Position numbers and translations under genes: made by a program
The notes under the pieces: model-generated
Databases searched by the model: none
Told to the model about the DNA's origin: nothing
Seen by the model: only the letters and a program-made list of their open reading frames with translations
Assembly: GCA_020861095.1 (NCBI GenBank)
Contig: JAJBTC010000037.1
Coordinates: forward strand, 1 to 48,925
DNA: 48,925 bases
Reading direction: 5' to 3'
DNA from: Bacteroides sp.
Lineage (GTDB): Bacteria > Bacteroidota > Bacteroidia > Bacteroidales > Bacteroidaceae
Shown: positions 9,391-17,695 of the stretch, piece by piece
Numbering within the stretch: position 1 is the first letter of the stretch
How the letters are laid out: the number at the start of each line of letters is the position of its first letter

Positions 9391-10839
9391 ATGAAAAACG
9401 GAATCATGATCCAGTACTTTGAATGGAACCTGCCTGCTGATGGGAACCTGTGGAAAAAACTCAAGAACGATGCCAGACATCTGCACGAGATAGGAGTCAC
9501 TTCTGTCTGGATCCCTCCTGCCTGCAAAGCAACAGGGCCCAATGATCCGGGATATGGCATCTATGACCTGTATGATCTGGGCGAGTTTGACCAGAAAGGT
9601 GCGGTGCGTACCAAATACGGTACCAAAAAAGAGTTGATCGCTGCCATCGAGGAACTGCACAAATACCAGATCAGTGTCTATCTGGATGCTGTGATGAACC
9701 ATAAAGCGGGAGCCGACTATACGGAGAAATTCAAAGTCCGGGAGGTAGATCCGAACAACCGGAGTAAACCCATCAGTGATGTGTATGAGATCGAAGGGTG
9801 GACTGGGTTTAACTTTCCGGGACGCAACAATACCTATTCCGATTTCAAATGGCATTGGTATCACTTTTCCGGTACCGACTTCAACAATGCCAACGGTAAA
9901 AAAGCCATCTATCAGATCATGGGCGATGGCAAATCCTGGAGCGATGGGGTAGACAGTGAAAATGGGAATTACGACTACCTGATGTTTGCGGATATTGATT
10001 TCGACCATCCGCAGGTAGTAGAGGAGGTGATCAAATGGGGAGCCTGGGTCTCCAAAGAATTAAATCTCAATGGCATGCGTCTGGACGCGATCAAGCATAT
10101 CAACGATCAGTTTATCGAACGCTTTTTGTCGGGAGTCCGGGAAGTGATGGAGCAGGAGTTCTATGCGGTAGGTGAGTATTGGAAACAGGATATCAATTCG
10201 CTGAATGCCTATCTGAAAGATGTCAAATACAAGGTAGATCTGTTTGATGTTCCTTTGCATTATAATATGTATCAGGCCTCCAAACAGGGCCGCTCGTACG
10301 ATATGAGTAAACTGTTTGACGGTACGCTGGTGAGCCAGCACGCCGATCTGGCAGTTACGTTTGTAGATAATCACGATTCGCAATGGGGCAGTTCGTTGCA
10401 GTCTCAGGTAGAAGACTGGTTCAAGCCGCTGGCCTATGGCCTGATCCTGCTGATGGAGCAAGGGTATCCCTGTGTATTTTACGGAGATTACTACGGGGTC
10501 GGAGGAAAAGAGTCTATGCATCGCGGAGTAATAGATACCTTGTTGCAGGCACGTACCAACTATGCTTTTGGTGAGCAACGCGATTATTTCGACCATCCCA
10601 ATACGGTGGGTTTGGTACGTACCGGAGATGAATTCCATCCCAATTCCGGAGTGGCCTTGTTGCTTTCCAACGGTGAGGATGGAGATAAAGTGATGAATGT
10701 GGGCGAAACCCATAAAGGTGAGGTCTGGCACGAGATCACCGGTAGCATGACGGATGTAGTGACTATTGACGATCAGGGAAACGGCACATTCAAGGTACAT
10801 GGCGGGAAGGTGGCAGTCTGGGTGAAAAAGACAGATTAA
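9391..10839 (+). CDS. Cytoplasmic alpha-amylase, GH13 (subfamily 5 type)
   Basis: This endo-acting enzyme cleaves alpha-1,4-glucans. The 482 residues have no signal peptide, so it acts inside the cell on glycogen or imported maltodextrins. The four GH13 regions are visible: DAVMNH (99-104), GMRLDAIKH with nucleophile Asp232, VGEYW with acid/base Glu262, and FVDNHDS with Asp329. The start MIQYFEWNLPADG and the small C-terminal beta domain match the GH13_5 cytoplasmic amylases (E. coli AmyA type). The start codon follows an AAAGAAG stretch. It is monocistronic, with an AT-rich gene-poor region downstream. No sus genes are nearby. Confidence 0.95.
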   Translation: MKNGIMIQYFEWNLPADGNLWKKLKNDARHLHEIGVTSVWIPPACKATGPNDPGYGIYDLYDLGEFDQKGAVRTKYGTKKELIAAIEELHKYQISVYLDAVMNHKAGADYTEKFKVREVDPNNRSKPISDVYEIEGWTGFNFPGRNNTYSDFKWHWYHFSGTDFNNANGKKAIYQIMGDGKSWSDGVDSENGNYDYLMFADIDFDHPQVVEEVIKWGAWVSKELNLNGMRLDAIKHINDQFIERFLSGVREVMEQEFYAVGEYWKQDINSLNAYLKDVKYKVDLFDVPLHYNMYQASKQGRSYDMSKLFDGTLVSQHADLAVTFVDNHDSQWGSSLQSQVEDWFKPLAYGLILLMEQGYPCVFYGDYYGVGGKESMHRGVIDTLLQARTNYAFGEQRDYFDHPNTVGLVRTGDEFHPNSGVALLLSNGEDGDKVMNVGETHKGEVWHEITGSMTDVVTIDDQGNGTFKVHGGKVAVWVKKTD

Positions 10840-11501
10840 AGTAGCCGGGTATTAAGTATGTTTCGTAGTAGTGAATCGTTGATATATATTCCGAACGAAC
10901 CTGAAAATGATTTTTTGAAATTACATATTGTCAGAAATTAGTTAATTTTCCTGATAAAATTCTGCTAAATGAGGTTTTTCACTAATTATGACAAATCATT
11001 TTTATCCACTTTCAGAGAATTGACTTTGAAAGATATGAATATTTATACTCTGTTTTTTATATTTATGTAATAAATTGAGTAAAAATAAATATTTATGCGG
11101 ATATATTATGCACAGTTTACTACTATTTTATGCACAGTCTACAAATAATCTGTGCATAAAATAGTAGTAAACTATGTAATGTTTATCTGGTGGATATGAT
11201 TGAACGTTTAATTTCTCATTCAGAAAGAGCAATTTTTCTCTGGAAGGGATAAATGGAAAGTGTTTTTTTAAATAATAAATTGCTGGATATTGAGGCTTGG
11301 TGAGGTCAAAAAGAGAAGCTATTTCTCTTTTTTAGAGCTATTGTATAATTGACTGGGAGATTTGGTGATAATATGTTTTTATGAAATTTTGTTCCCTGAG
11401 TTTTTTTCTGTGAAAGAGAAAGTTTCCTTTGAATAAACGATTCCTGGACAATTTGACTATCATTTTGTCTATTTGTCAGATCTGTTTTTCATTTTGCTTA
11501 T
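10840..11501. other. AT-rich gene-poor region
   Basis: This 660-bp region is much richer in A and T than the neighbouring genes and shows no supportable coding frame. It holds the perfect 24-bp inverted repeat at 11114-11173. Possible explanations are a decayed mobile element, an unannotated small RNA, or a horizontally acquired scar. None is proven. Confidence 0.5.
11114..11173. repeat. Perfect 24-bp inverted repeat with 12-base spacer
   Basis: The arms are 11114-11137 and 11150-11173, beginning AGTTTACTACTATTTTATGC and ending in its exact reverse complement. The spacer is TCTACAAATAAT. The motif TATGCACAGT occurs directly just before and again inside the left arm. No T-run follows, so it is not a typical terminator. 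Confidence 0.85.
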
Positions 11502-11657
11502 TTATAGACTTTGTAACTTATTTATATATTTTTCTATATAACGGAAGACTGGTTCTAAGAACCTATATACCACTGCCGGATCTTTCAATTTGCCGCACCC
11601 ATATACAATGATTGCTCCGATAGAGATTCCCAATAACATATTCATCATAGCTGACAT
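11502..11657 (-). CDS. Possible small membrane protein
   Basis: This is a 51-residue frame starting at an ATG (MSAMMNMLLG). It has one hydrophobic helix, LLGISIGAIIVYGCG, followed by a basic, aromatic tail. A TTG start further upstream (11696) would give 64 residues. The helix-GAIIVYG-charged-tail layout recalls the small membrane protein at 13091-13312. It lies just past a bidirectional terminator, so it would need its own promoter, and none is clear. It may be spurious. Confidence 0.35.
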   Translation of the reverse strand: MSAMMNMLLGISIGAIIVYGCGKLKDPAVVYRFLEPVFRYIEKYINKLQSL

Positions 11658-11731
11658 TTCTGAGTGATGGGTATTTTCGTGAGTATGAATTTCCAATAAG
11701 GCTCCTGATAAAGAGATAGAACAAATAAAAA

Positions 11732-11756
11732 GCGGTTTATTCAGATAATAAACCGC
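11732..11756. terminator. Bidirectional intrinsic terminator
   Basis: GCGGTTTATT-CAGAT-AATAAACCGC forms a 10-bp stem with T-rich sequence on both outer sides (CTTTTCTT on plus; TTTTTATTTG on minus). On the minus strand it closes the catalase transcription unit. Confidence 0.85.
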
Positions 11757-11870
11757 CTTTTCTTACTCGGACAGAATGGCTCTTACCTCTGTCTTTATAT
11801 CATCTCTGCTTCCAGTAAAAGCCAGATAGCCGGACGGTACATCCGTGTACCGTCTTCTGATTCCTGGTTG

Positions 11871-12059
11871 TTACCGGGAATTCTTTTTCGCGGTGCTGCC
11901 TTCTGATTCGGAGCGGCCGTAGAGCTGGTCGTCTGAATGTTTGTTGGCCTGATTTTCTGTACTGCTCTCAGCAGTGATATCTTTTTTCGTCCGGGTATCA
12001 TTTTTATCCTGGGCGGAAGTGCTGTTTGCACACGATTGGTTTTCACTTTTACCTTTCAT
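11871..12059 (-). CDS. Small hydrophilic protein downstream of manganese catalase
   Basis: The protein has 62 residues, rich in Ser, Lys, Asn, Asp and Glu, with almost no hydrophobic residues (begins MKGKSENQSCANSTSAQDKN). It looks intrinsically disordered, like small general-stress proteins. It starts 20 bp after the catalase stop codon on the same strand, so co-transcription is likely. A competing frame at 11795-12046 is less plausible because its start lies inside this gene. No family was recognised. Confidence 0.6.
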   Translation of the reverse strand: MKGKSENQSCANSTSAQDKNDTRTKKDITAESSTENQANKHSDDQLYGRSESEGSTAKKNSR

Positions 12060-12079
12060 ACTTATAAGTTTTAAATGAG

Positions 12080-13024
12080 TTATTCAGTAGCTGGCTTATA
12101 CACGCTCCAATAGGCTTCTCCAACCGGATTGGCCTCATTCACTTCTTTGCTGCGCTGTTTGCCGATCTCTTTTTCCATTTTCCGGATCTTCTCTTCCGTA
12201 CGGTCTGTACCCTGAGGTTCCACGGTTGTGAGCCCCTCGGTTGCTTGTACATAAGATTTCGGATCTTCCACATACTGCCATTCTTCTTTCAGGCGACTGC
12301 TTTCTCCTTCGTTCCACGGACCTCTGGCATCTTCTCCGCAAGACATATTGAAATACATATTGCTATACCGGGGATCACCTTGCAGGATAGCCGGTGGGAA
12401 GTTGGGCACAATGGTGTCTAATGCGGCTTCGAACTGCTGGAAGTGAGTGATCTCACGCGTCATCAGGAAACCGAGTGTTTCTTTTACATACGGATCATCT
12501 GTAAATTGCAGCAAGTATTCGTATACGATTTTGGCACGTGATTCCGCGGCAATGTTAGACCGGAGGTCTACTGTCAGGTCACCGTTTGCATTGATATAGG
12601 CTCCGGTCCAGGGAGTGCCGTTGCTGTCGGTCACATTGGGTCCACCTCCTGTCAATACACAGAACTGTGGATTGTACGGAGCCTGGTGGATGTATTCTTC
12701 CTTGGTGGCTTTTCCTTTCAGCATATCCATGATGCTCTCCTCTTCGGAGGCATCTTTCAGTTTGCCGTTCACACCGTTCAGGAGCATTTGTATCGTGGCA
12801 CCTACGATCTCCAGGTGGCTGAACTCTTCGGTAGCAATATCCATCAACATATCGTATTTGTCCGGATACGTATGCCGGCAACTGAAAGCCTGTACAAAAT
12901 ACTGCATAGCTGCTTTCAATTCTCCGTTTCCTCCTCCGAACTGTTCGAGCAACAGTCTGGCAAAACGCGGGTCTGGTTTGGATACCCGTGCGTTGAATTG
13001 TAATTCTTTGGAATGGTAAAACAT
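12080..13024 (-). CDS. Manganese catalase (non-haem)
   Basis: This dimanganese enzyme of the ferritin-like superfamily converts hydrogen peroxide to water and oxygen. The 314 residues fit the family. Candidate metal ligands are Glu35 in GGNGELKAAM, a Glu and His70 in ATEEFSHLEI, Glu in AAESRAK, and His in TREITHFQQF, the same order as in Lactobacillus plantarum catalase. It lies between a YtxH-like gene (66 bp upstream, same strand) and a small hydrophilic gene (20 bp downstream), so a stress operon is likely. No consensus TAnnTTTG promoter is seen close to the start; an alternative sigma factor is possible. Confidence 0.95.
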   Translation of the reverse strand: MFYHSKELQFNARVSKPDPRFARLLLEQFGGGNGELKAAMQYFVQAFSCRHTYPDKYDMLMDIATEEFSHLEIVGATIQMLLNGVNGKLKDASEEESIMDMLKGKATKEEYIHQAPYNPQFCVLTGGGPNVTDSNGTPWTGAYINANGDLTVDLRSNIAAESRAKIVYEYLLQFTDDPYVKETLGFLMTREITHFQQFEAALDTIVPNFPPAILQGDPRYSNMYFNMSCGEDARGPWNEGESSRLKEEWQYVEDPKSYVQATEGLTTVEPQGTDRTEEKIRKMEKEIGKQRSKEVNEANPVGEAYWSVYKPATE

Positions 13025-13090
13025 ATCAATAATTTATTGAGGTTAATTTTTTATTCGAACACAGAAATCAGGTTACACAAAAAAATGGGG

Positions 13091-13312
13091 TTACATATTA
13101 TAATCGTGGATTCTATCCTCTGCACTTCCCATCATGTCTTTTGCATGTTTTTTGCCTTTATGCATCTCTTTTTTCAGGGAGTGCATGGCATCATCCATGT
13201 AGTCCCAGGCTTCATCATAAAATTTAGAGATCTTTTTCCGGTTTTCTTTCCGACTGAGTGCATAGGCAACCACTGCTCCGGCCGCGATACCTATAAGATA
13301 CTTGTACATCAT
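13091..13312 (-). CDS. YtxH-like small membrane protein
   Basis: The protein has 73 residues. It has an N-terminal membrane helix (MMYKYLIGIAAGAVVAYAL) followed by SRKENRKKI and a long charged amphipathic tail with DDAMHSLKKEMHKGKK. This is the layout of YtxH-domain stress proteins found in many bacteria: a glycine-rich single helix followed by a helical cytoplasmic tail. It lies 66 bp upstream of the catalase with no terminator between, so the two may share a transcript. Confidence 0.7.
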   Translation of the reverse strand: MMYKYLIGIAAGAVVAYALSRKENRKKISKFYDEAWDYMDDAMHSLKKEMHKGKKHAKDMMGSAEDRIHDYNM

Positions 13313-13515
13313 ATTTTTTGGATTTTAAAATGTTATTCCTTTTTATAAGACTCTTTATAAACGGGATAACACAGGTGAGAGTTTAGAGATGCATAGCCGG
13401 GTTTTGCCAAATTCTGATAATAAACTGTGAATTTATATAAGATAAACATTTAGAAGCGCGTTCCGGTAAGTCCGGTATGCTCTGTGACAGGCTGTAGTGG
13501 CATCTATAAAACAGC

Positions 13516-13546
13516 AATGCCCTGTTGACGAAAGCAACAAGGCATT
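13516..13546 (-). terminator. Hairpin terminator after the 96-residue Cys-motif gene
   Basis: On the minus strand AATGCC-TTGTTG pairs with CAACA-GGGCATT across a CTTTCGT loop, with one mismatch, followed by GCTGTTTTAT. It lies 32 bp past the stop codon of the gene at 13578-13868. Confidence 0.65.
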
Positions 13547-13577
13547 AGCCAAACCGAAGGAAAGACAGTGGTTGGTC

Positions 13578-13868
13578 TTACTCTTCGATCTCGTCGTGGA
13601 TCATCTGGTCCAGCTCTCCAATCCGCTTTTCGCGGTCGAGCTGGATCTCTCTTTCATACATATCTTTGTGAAAAGCGTTTACATCCGTTTCTATGCAACC
13701 GCACATGACATCTTCCATAGCGGTTGGAATATCGCTGCAGCCACATGAGAAGGGAGTATCGGGTTCCTGATCCGCAGAACCCATAGGTCTCCTGTCGGCA
13801 GGTATCTCCGGACCGGAGGACATTTTCTTTTCTCCGAAATGATGGAGGTTGGAATATTTAGTTGTCAT
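13578..13868 (-). CDS. Hypothetical protein with paired CGC motifs
   Basis: The protein has 96 residues, is soluble and acidic, and has no signal peptide. Two short cysteine motifs, SCGCSD and MCGCIE, are spaced about 12 residues apart, and a charged helix (YEREIQLDREKRIGELDQMI) follows. The arrangement could bind a metal, but no family was recognised. It shares strand and surroundings with the manganese catalase cluster but has its own terminator, so it forms a separate unit. The clear start after a leader, the even codon use and the following terminator support a real gene. Confidence 0.6.
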   Translation of the reverse strand: MTTKYSNLHHFGEKKMSSGPEIPADRRPMGSADQEPDTPFSCGCSDIPTAMEDVMCGCIETDVNAFHKDMYEREIQLDREKRIGELDQMIHDEIEE

Positions 13869-14335
13869 ACCTGTGAAATTTGATTTATTCCGGTAAGACG
13901 TTTCCGACTTGTCAATTGTTTACGGATTTAATGTAGTTTGCGGTTTTCAAATACATATTTTATAAACGGATCTGGTTTTCCGAAGGTCCCGCGAATTTCC
14001 ATGGAAGAGTATACGCGGAATTTTCTTTCATCCAGGTAATTCTTTTCTCCATAGTAAAAGTTCATGGATACCGCTGCTATCTATTGCTACAGAGAACATA
14101 TTATTGTAAGTAGAGTGCATAATCCTCTTTCCGGCAGATTCTTCAGAGAGTAGTTCCGAAAAGAGAATATGGTATTTTTATTTAAGGAAAAAAGAGTGGG
14201 AGATGATCCGGTAATCAGTCTGGGTTCCGGTGTGAAGGGAAGTCCTTTTGTTTGGTATCTCTTTCTATCTGTACGTGTTTTTTCTTTTTATCTAAACTTC
14301 CTGCTTTAATTCTTCGCATATTGGCAATAAATAGT
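13869..14335. other. Intergenic region between the stress cluster and the purU-his run
   Basis: There is no supportable gene. It must hold the promoter of the 13578-13868 gene on the minus strand, which I cannot identify, and it ends at the purU promoter. A minus-strand frame at 14292-14492 crosses the promoter and leader and is not accepted. Confidence 0.4.
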
Positions 14336-14343
14336 TAATTTTG
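14313..14343 (+). promoter_or_regulatory. Probable promoter of the purU-his operon
   Basis: A perfect -7 box TAATTTTG lies at 14336-14343, with TTCG (one mismatch to TTTG) 19 bases upstream at 14313-14316. Transcription would start near 14350, giving a leader of about 125 bases before purU. Confidence 0.6.
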
Positions 14344-14349
14344 CCCCTT

Positions 14350-14475
14350 ACATACGTTGCGTTGTCAAAACCCGTTCCGGAGAGTGGAACCGTTCTCTTG
14401 CCGGATCCTGGAAAAGGCAGATCAGCAGAAGCCAAAGATATAGGTACAACGCCGTGAATAAAGGTCCATACTGTT
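14350..14475 (+). promoter_or_regulatory. Structured 5' leader of purU (possible cis-regulatory RNA)
   Basis: The leader can close on itself through GCGTTGT (14359-14365) and ACAACGC (14446-14452). Inside, GTTCC/GGAAC (14374-14378 with 14386-14390) and TGCC/GGCA (14399-14402 with 14416-14419) form two hairpins. A GGAGAG sequence sits in the first loop. It fits no riboswitch consensus I can recall, including glycine, THF and TPP. The nested pairing is seen in sequence; function is inference. Confidence 0.35.
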
Positions 14476-15333
14476 ATGACAACAACAGCCAAATTATTGC
14501 TTCACTGTCCCGATCGGCCGGGTATCCTGGCCGAAGTCACGGATTTTATCACAGTGAACAAAGGAAATATCATCTATCTGGATCAATATGTAGACCGGGT
14601 AGAGAATATCTTTTTTATGCGGATCGAGTGGGAACTTGCCGGTTTCCTGGTCCCTCAGGAGAAGATAGAAGATTACTTCGAAACATTGTATGCTCAGAAA
14701 TATGATATGAACTTCCGGTTGTATTTTTCTGACCACAAGCCTCGCATGGCTATATTCGTTTCGAAGATGTCGCACTGTCTGTTCGATCTGCTGGCCCGCT
14801 ATACGGCCGGAGAGTGGAATGTAGAGATTCCGCTGATCATCAGCAATCATCCCGATATGCAGCATGTGGCCGAACGATTTGGTATTCCTTACCATGTCTT
14901 TCCGATTACCAGGGAGAACAAAGCCGAACAGGAGCAGAAAGAGATGGAACTCCTGGCCCAACACCGGGTCCATTTTATTGTACTGGCCCGCTATATGCAG
15001 GTGATTTCCCAGCAGATGATCCATGCCTACCCCAACCGCATCATCAATATTCATCATTCCTTTCTGCCGGCTTTTGTGGGAGCCAAACTCTATCATGCTG
15101 CTTTTGAGAGAGGAGTAAAGATCATCGGTGCCACCAGCCATTATGTAACTACCGAACTGGATGCCGGACCTATCATCGAACAGGATGTGGTGCGTATTAC
15201 CCATAAAGACTCTGTGCAGGATCTGGTTAACAAAGGAAAAGACTTGGAAAAGATTGTACTCTCCAGGGCCGTACAGAAACATATTGAACGTAAAGTACTT
15301 GCTTATAAAAACAAGACGGTGATCTTTAATTAG
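14476..15333 (+). CDS. purU: Formyltetrahydrofolate deformylase
   Basis: The enzyme hydrolyses 10-formyl-THF to formate and THF, keeping the one-carbon pool in balance. The 285 residues split into an N-terminal ACT domain (LLLHCPDRPGILAEVTDFI, about residues 5-85) and a formyltransferase-fold domain carrying ISNHPDM, IINIHHSFLPAF and TSHYVTTELDAGPIIEQD, which include the catalytic Asn, His and Asp. It is the first gene of a plus-strand run; hisH starts 23 bp later. The pairing is sensible because HisH/HisF releases AICAR, which needs 10-formyl-THF to re-enter purine synthesis. Confidence 0.96.
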   Translation: MTTTAKLLLHCPDRPGILAEVTDFITVNKGNIIYLDQYVDRVENIFFMRIEWELAGFLVPQEKIEDYFETLYAQKYDMNFRLYFSDHKPRMAIFVSKMSHCLFDLLARYTAGEWNVEIPLIISNHPDMQHVAERFGIPYHVFPITRENKAEQEQKEMELLAQHRVHFIVLARYMQVISQQMIHAYPNRIINIHHSFLPAFVGAKLYHAAFERGVKIIGATSHYVTTELDAGPIIEQDVVRITHKDSVQDLVNKGKDLEKIVLSRAVQKHIERKVLAYKNKTVIFN

Positions 15334-15356
15334 ATAAACACCGTCGGACTGAATGT

Positions 15357-15953
15357 ATGAATGTAGCTATTATCAAATACAATGCGGGAAATATCTATTC
15401 CGTAGAGTATGCCCTCAGAAGATTGGGAGTGGAAGCGAAGGTAACTTCCGATGCGCAGGAGTTACTGGCTGCCGATAAAGTGATCTTTCCCGGAGTGGGA
15501 GAGGCAGAGACTACCATGAACCACCTGAAAGCGGCGGGGATGGACCGGCTGATCTTAGATCTGCGTCAGCCTGTATTAGGCATCTGTCTGGGGATGCAGG
15601 TGATGTGCCGACGTTCGGAAGAAGGAAACGGAACCATCAATTGCCTGGGCATCTTTGAGGTGGATGTGAAGCGATTCCAGCCTCAGCAACCTACGGAGAA
15701 AGTGCCGCATATGGGATGGAATACCTTGACGAAGACCCAAAGTGGCCTTTTCAAGGGTTTCACCGAAGAAGAATATGTCTATTTTGTACATAGCTACTAT
15801 GTACCGCTTTGCCCATGGACAGCAGCAGAGACTGATTATATTCTTCCTTTCAGCGCGGCTTTGCATAAAGACAACTATTATGCTACCCAGTTCCACCCCG
15901 AAAAGAGTGGATCGGTAGGAGAGAGGATATTGAAGAATTTTCTGGAAATCTGA
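15357..15953 (+). CDS. hisH: Imidazole glycerol phosphate synthase, glutaminase subunit
   Basis: This class I glutamine amidotransferase feeds ammonia to HisF. The 198 residues include the nucleophile Cys78 in LGICLGMQ and the His180-x-Glu182 pair in QFHPEKSG. The N-terminus, VAIIKYNAGNIYSVEYAL, is typical of HisH. It lies 23 bp after purU. Its TGA stop is immediately followed by a GATTTACGATT repeat element that separates it from hisA by 136 bp. Confidence 0.97.
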   Translation: MNVAIIKYNAGNIYSVEYALRRLGVEAKVTSDAQELLAADKVIFPGVGEAETTMNHLKAAGMDRLILDLRQPVLGICLGMQVMCRRSEEGNGTINCLGIFEVDVKRFQPQQPTEKVPHMGWNTLTKTQSGLFKGFTEEEYVYFVHSYYVPLCPWTAAETDYILPFSAALHKDNYYATQFHPEKSGSVGERILKNFLEI

Positions 15954-16089
15954 AGGGATTTACGATTAAACGATTTACTATTTACGATTGAAATTACCTT
16001 ATAGAATATGAGTAATTATCTGTCTGATAGTAAATATGTATAATATTGTAGATCTGAAGTTATTTAAATCGTTAAATTGTAAATTGTAA
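15954..16089 (+). repeat. Repeat element filling the hisH-hisA gap
   Basis: The gap begins right after the hisH stop codon with AAGGGATTTACGATT and continues with further GATTTAC units to a GATTGAAATTAC block near 15995. It ends at 16066-16089 with GTAAATTGTAAAT, the last A of which is the first base of the hisA ATG. The outer ends are complementary in style (GATTTAC against GTAAAT), as if an element had inserted exactly between two genes. Confidence 0.65.
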
Positions 16090-16809
16090 ATGGAATTGGT
16101 TCCTGCTATAGATATCATCGACGGAAAGTGTGTGAGACTTTCCCAGGGCGACTATGATACCAAGAAAGTATACAACGAAGATCCTGTGGAGGTGGCCCGT
16201 GAGATGGAAGACCATGGTATCCGCCGGCTGCACGTTGTGGATCTGGACGGAGCCGCTTCGCAACACATTGTCAACTACAAGACCCTGGAGAAAATAGCAA
16301 CCGCAACTTCGTTGGTCATTGACTTCGGAGGTGGAGTCAAGGGTGATGAAGACCTCAGGATCGCTTTTGAAAGTGGTGCTGCTATGGTGACCGGAGGAAG
16401 CATTGCCGTCAGGGATCCGCAGGTGTTTTGCGGATGGATCGATCGGTACGGTAGTGATAAGATCATCCTTGGGGCCGATGTGCGTGACAAAAAGATTGCC
16501 GTGCACGGCTGGAAAGACGAAAGTACCGAAGAGTTGTTCCCTTTCCTGCAAAACTACCGGGAGAAGGGCATACGGAAAGTGATCTGCACCGATATCAGTT
16601 GCGACGGTATGTTGCAGGGACCCTCTCTGGAATTGTATCAGGAGATGTTGCAGGTCTTTCCCGATCTCTACCTGATTGCCAGTGGAGGAGTCAGTAAGAT
16701 AGAAGATATCTACAGGCTGGAAGAGGCCGGAGTACCTGCGGTGATCTTCGGGAAAGCATTGCATGAAGGGCATATCACCCTGAAACAGCTGGCTGTTTTT
16801 CTTGGATAG
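16090..16809 (+). CDS. hisA: ProFAR isomerase (phosphoribosylformimino-AICAR-P isomerase)
   Basis: This (beta/alpha)8-barrel enzyme opens the ribose ring of ProFAR to PRFAR, the fourth step of histidine synthesis. The 239 residues carry the two catalytic aspartates, Asp8 in VPAIDIIDG and Asp130 in LGADVRDKK, and the phosphate loops DFGGGVKGD and ASGGVSK. The start codon directly follows a repeat element, so no Shine-Dalgarno site is present. hisF follows after 87 bp. Confidence 0.97.
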   Translation: MELVPAIDIIDGKCVRLSQGDYDTKKVYNEDPVEVAREMEDHGIRRLHVVDLDGAASQHIVNYKTLEKIATATSLVIDFGGGVKGDEDLRIAFESGAAMVTGGSIAVRDPQVFCGWIDRYGSDKIILGADVRDKKIAVHGWKDESTEELFPFLQNYREKGIRKVICTDISCDGMLQGPSLELYQEMLQVFPDLYLIASGGVSKIEDIYRLEEAGVPAVIFGKALHEGHITLKQLAVFLG

Positions 16810-16896
16810 AAGGTCAGAAAGATCGTATCTGCTTCCGGTGTGTTACCCATGTGTATTAAGCCGGAGACGAACCATATAAAAATAAAAAAGAAGAGA

Positions 16897-17652
16897 GTGT
16901 TAGCGAAAAGAATAGTGTCTTGTCTGGATATCAAAGATGGACAGACGGTAAAGGGAACCAATTTTGTGAATCTGCGTCAGGCCGGAGATCCGGTGGAGTT
17001 GGGACGCGCCTACAGTGAACAGGGAGCCGATGAACTGGTCTTTCTGGATATTACCGCCAGCCACGAAGGGCGCAAGACTTTTACGGAACTGGTGCGGCGC
17101 ATCGCTGCCAACATCAGTATCCCTTTTACCGTGGGAGGAGGGATCCATGAATTGCAGGATGTAGACCGGCTACTGAATGCCGGAGCAGACAAGATCTCTG
17201 TCAACTCTTCCGCGCTGCGCCGTCCGCAACTGATCGATGAGATCGCGAAAAACTTTGGTTCGCAGGTATGTGTCGTTGCCGTAGATGCCCGGCAGACTCC
17301 GGAGGGCTGGAAATGCTACCTCAACGGAGGCCGTGTGGAGACCGATAGGGAACTCTTTGAATGGACCCGCGAAGCCCAGCAACGGGGAGCAGGAGAGATC
17401 CTGTTTACCAGTATGGACCACGACGGAGTGAAAGAGGGATATGCCAATGAAGCGCTGGCTACGCTTTCCGGGCAACTTACTATACCCATTATCGCTTCCG
17501 GAGGCGCAGGCAGCCGTGAGCACTTCCGGGATGTTTTCCTGGAAGGCAGGGCAGACGCGGCACTGGCAGCCAGCGTTTTTCATTTCGGAGAAATCAAAAT
17601 TCCCGAATTAAAATCGTATCTTTGCGACCAGGGGATCTCCGTGCGTATCTGA
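16897..17652 (+). CDS. hisF: Imidazole glycerol phosphate synthase, cyclase subunit
   Basis: The cyclase uses ammonia from HisH to turn PRFAR into IGP and AICAR. The start is placed at GTG 16897 (reads [15 protein letters not shown], the family's standard N-terminus) rather than an ATG at 16840. This gives 251 residues, the usual length, and leaves a purine-rich AAGAAGAGA stretch upstream. Asp11 and Asp130 (VVAVDARQ) are the catalytic pair, and IASGGAGS is a phosphate loop. It sits 87 bp after hisA and 43 bp before hisIE. Confidence 0.95.
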   Translation: MLAKRIVSCLDIKDGQTVKGTNFVNLRQAGDPVELGRAYSEQGADELVFLDITASHEGRKTFTELVRRIAANISIPFTVGGGIHELQDVDRLLNAGADKISVNSSALRRPQLIDEIAKNFGSQVCVVAVDARQTPEGWKCYLNGGRVETDRELFEWTREAQQRGAGEILFTSMDHDGVKEGYANEALATLSGQLTIPIIASGGAGSREHFRDVFLEGRADAALAASVFHFGEIKIPELKSYLCDQGISVRI

Positions 17653-17695
17653 ACCGGAGGGAATCCCGAAAAACAACCTTTAGAAAATCATAGAA

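Noticed and set aside
11429..11611. A 60-residue plus-strand frame in the AT-rich region
   Set aside because: Phe/Ile-rich, overlaps a more plausible minus-strand small gene, and lacks a ribosome-binding context.
14374..14419. Glycine or THF riboswitch in the purU leader
   Set aside because: Only a GGAGAG stretch fits; the other conserved parts of those riboswitches are missing.
14292..14492. A 66-residue minus-strand frame across the purU promoter and leader
   Set aside because: It overlaps the promoter and the purU start and has no coding-like features.
16840..16896. ATG start of hisF at 16840
   Set aside because: It adds 19 residues not found in the family; the GTG at 16897 gives the standard N-terminus and length.
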